Source: a bacterium CG2_30_54_10 (lineage in GTDB: Bacteria > Muiribacteriota > Ozemobacteria > Ozemobacterales > Ozemobacteraceae). Taken from it: 6,263 nucleotides of DNA. Each line of letters opens with the position of its first letter. Within the stretch, counting starts at the first letter, position 1. Below, piece by piece: positions 6,176 through 6,263 of the stretch. The stretch spans positions 1 through 6,263 of the forward strand of contig MNYA01000181.1 in NCBI GenBank assembly GCA_001872985.1, given 5' to 3'. Below the pieces are notes generated by a model, which saw nothing but the letters and a program-made list of their open reading frames with translations, was not told the DNA's origin and ran no database searches. The position numbers and the translations under genes are program-made.

Positions 6176-6205
6176 GAATGGGAGAAAATGGAGAATGGGA
6201 GAAAA
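6176..6205 (+). repeat. 13-bp direct repeat in purine-rich tail
   Basis: GAATGGGAGAAAA occurs at 6176-6188 and 6193-6205 with a 17-bp period. The surrounding plus strand from about 6020 to 6208 is dominated by A and G, with a partial third copy of the motif (AAAATGGAGAA) bridging the two. It is low-complexity sequence with no coding signal. Confidence 0.5.
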
Positions 6206-6263
6206 AAATTGGTTTCCTCAAGCAACAGAACCGAAAACTCCGCGATGGCAAAGATCTGCTGCT

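Larger units (their letters stand above)
5809..6263. other. Gene-free, repeat-rich intergenic mosaic
   Basis: I find no supportable gene in these roughly 450 bases. Open frames on the minus strand run through hairpins and decamer arrays and translate to low-complexity S/F/L/R-rich peptides with no domain, so they are chance frames. In order the stretch holds a decamer series (5810-5849), overlapping palindromes (5861-5881), a 60-bp two-hairpin element (5897-5956), an A/T-rich inverted repeat (5987-6008), the first copy of a 20-bp direct repeat, a second decamer array (6091-6120), the second copy, and a purine-rich tail with a 13-bp repeat. Its base composition is unlike the balanced coding sequence on its left. 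Confidence 0.7.

Noticed and set aside
5810..6205. CRISPR array
   Set aside because: The repeats are 10-20 bp, degenerate, of several unrelated kinds, and lack uniform spacers or cas genes.
5799..6251. Minus-strand open frame of 150 codons in the intergenic mosaic
   Set aside because: It translates repeats (including the familiar NPRLSAAK-type artefact) and has no ribosome site or domain.
6245..6263. Possible start of a plus-strand gene, ATG at 6245
   Set aside because: Only six codons are visible and no Shine-Dalgarno precedes it.

Overview
The window carries three convincing protein genes and one long gene-free stretch. A large membrane-anchored protein of unknown function (910 aa, minus strand) is divergent from a RecD2-type DNA helicase (732 aa, plus strand). 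The helicase gene converges on, and overlaps by 14 bp, a small membrane protein of the DUF5706/PycTM family (178 aa, minus strand). That family supplies the transmembrane effectors of Pycsar anti-phage systems. No rRNA, tRNA, CRISPR array or transposase gene was seen.

Organism: GTG/ATG starts, Shine-Dalgarno sites and sigma70-like promoters point to a bacterium. The 910-aa protein has a large presumed periplasmic part with macroglobulin/Ig-like strands, which suggests a Gram-negative envelope. A stand-alone RecD2 is typical of bacteria that do not rely on RecBCD. The intergenic repeats resemble dispersed repeats I associate with deltaproteobacterial and candidate-phylum genomes (a hairpin element ending in ATGACG, and a run of CGCAGATAAA-like decamers). 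The taxonomic guess is weak.

Layout: 1-106 is the tail behind the 910-aa gene, with only a weak possible hairpin. 107-2839 (minus) is the multi-domain membrane protein. 2840-2995 is a compact divergent control region with a promoter for each gene and a 15-bp direct repeat repeated at 23 bp. The helicase's -10 box lies so close to its GTG that the mRNA is probably leaderless. 2996-5194 is recD2. 5181-5717 (minus) is the PycTM-like gene, with its own promoter, a 5'-leader hairpin and a strong Shine-Dalgarno site that fixes the start four codons inside the longest ORF. 5809-6263 holds no supportable gene; it is a mosaic of hairpins, decamer arrays and purine-rich sequence.

How the genes work together: the arrangement (divergent, then convergent) gives no operon, so there is no strong sign of a shared pathway. 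The most notable candidate is the PycTM-like protein. It looks like a cyclic-nucleotide-responsive membrane effector, but no nucleotide cyclase lies beside it in this window, so it is either an orphan, has its partner upstream beyond 6263, or does something else.
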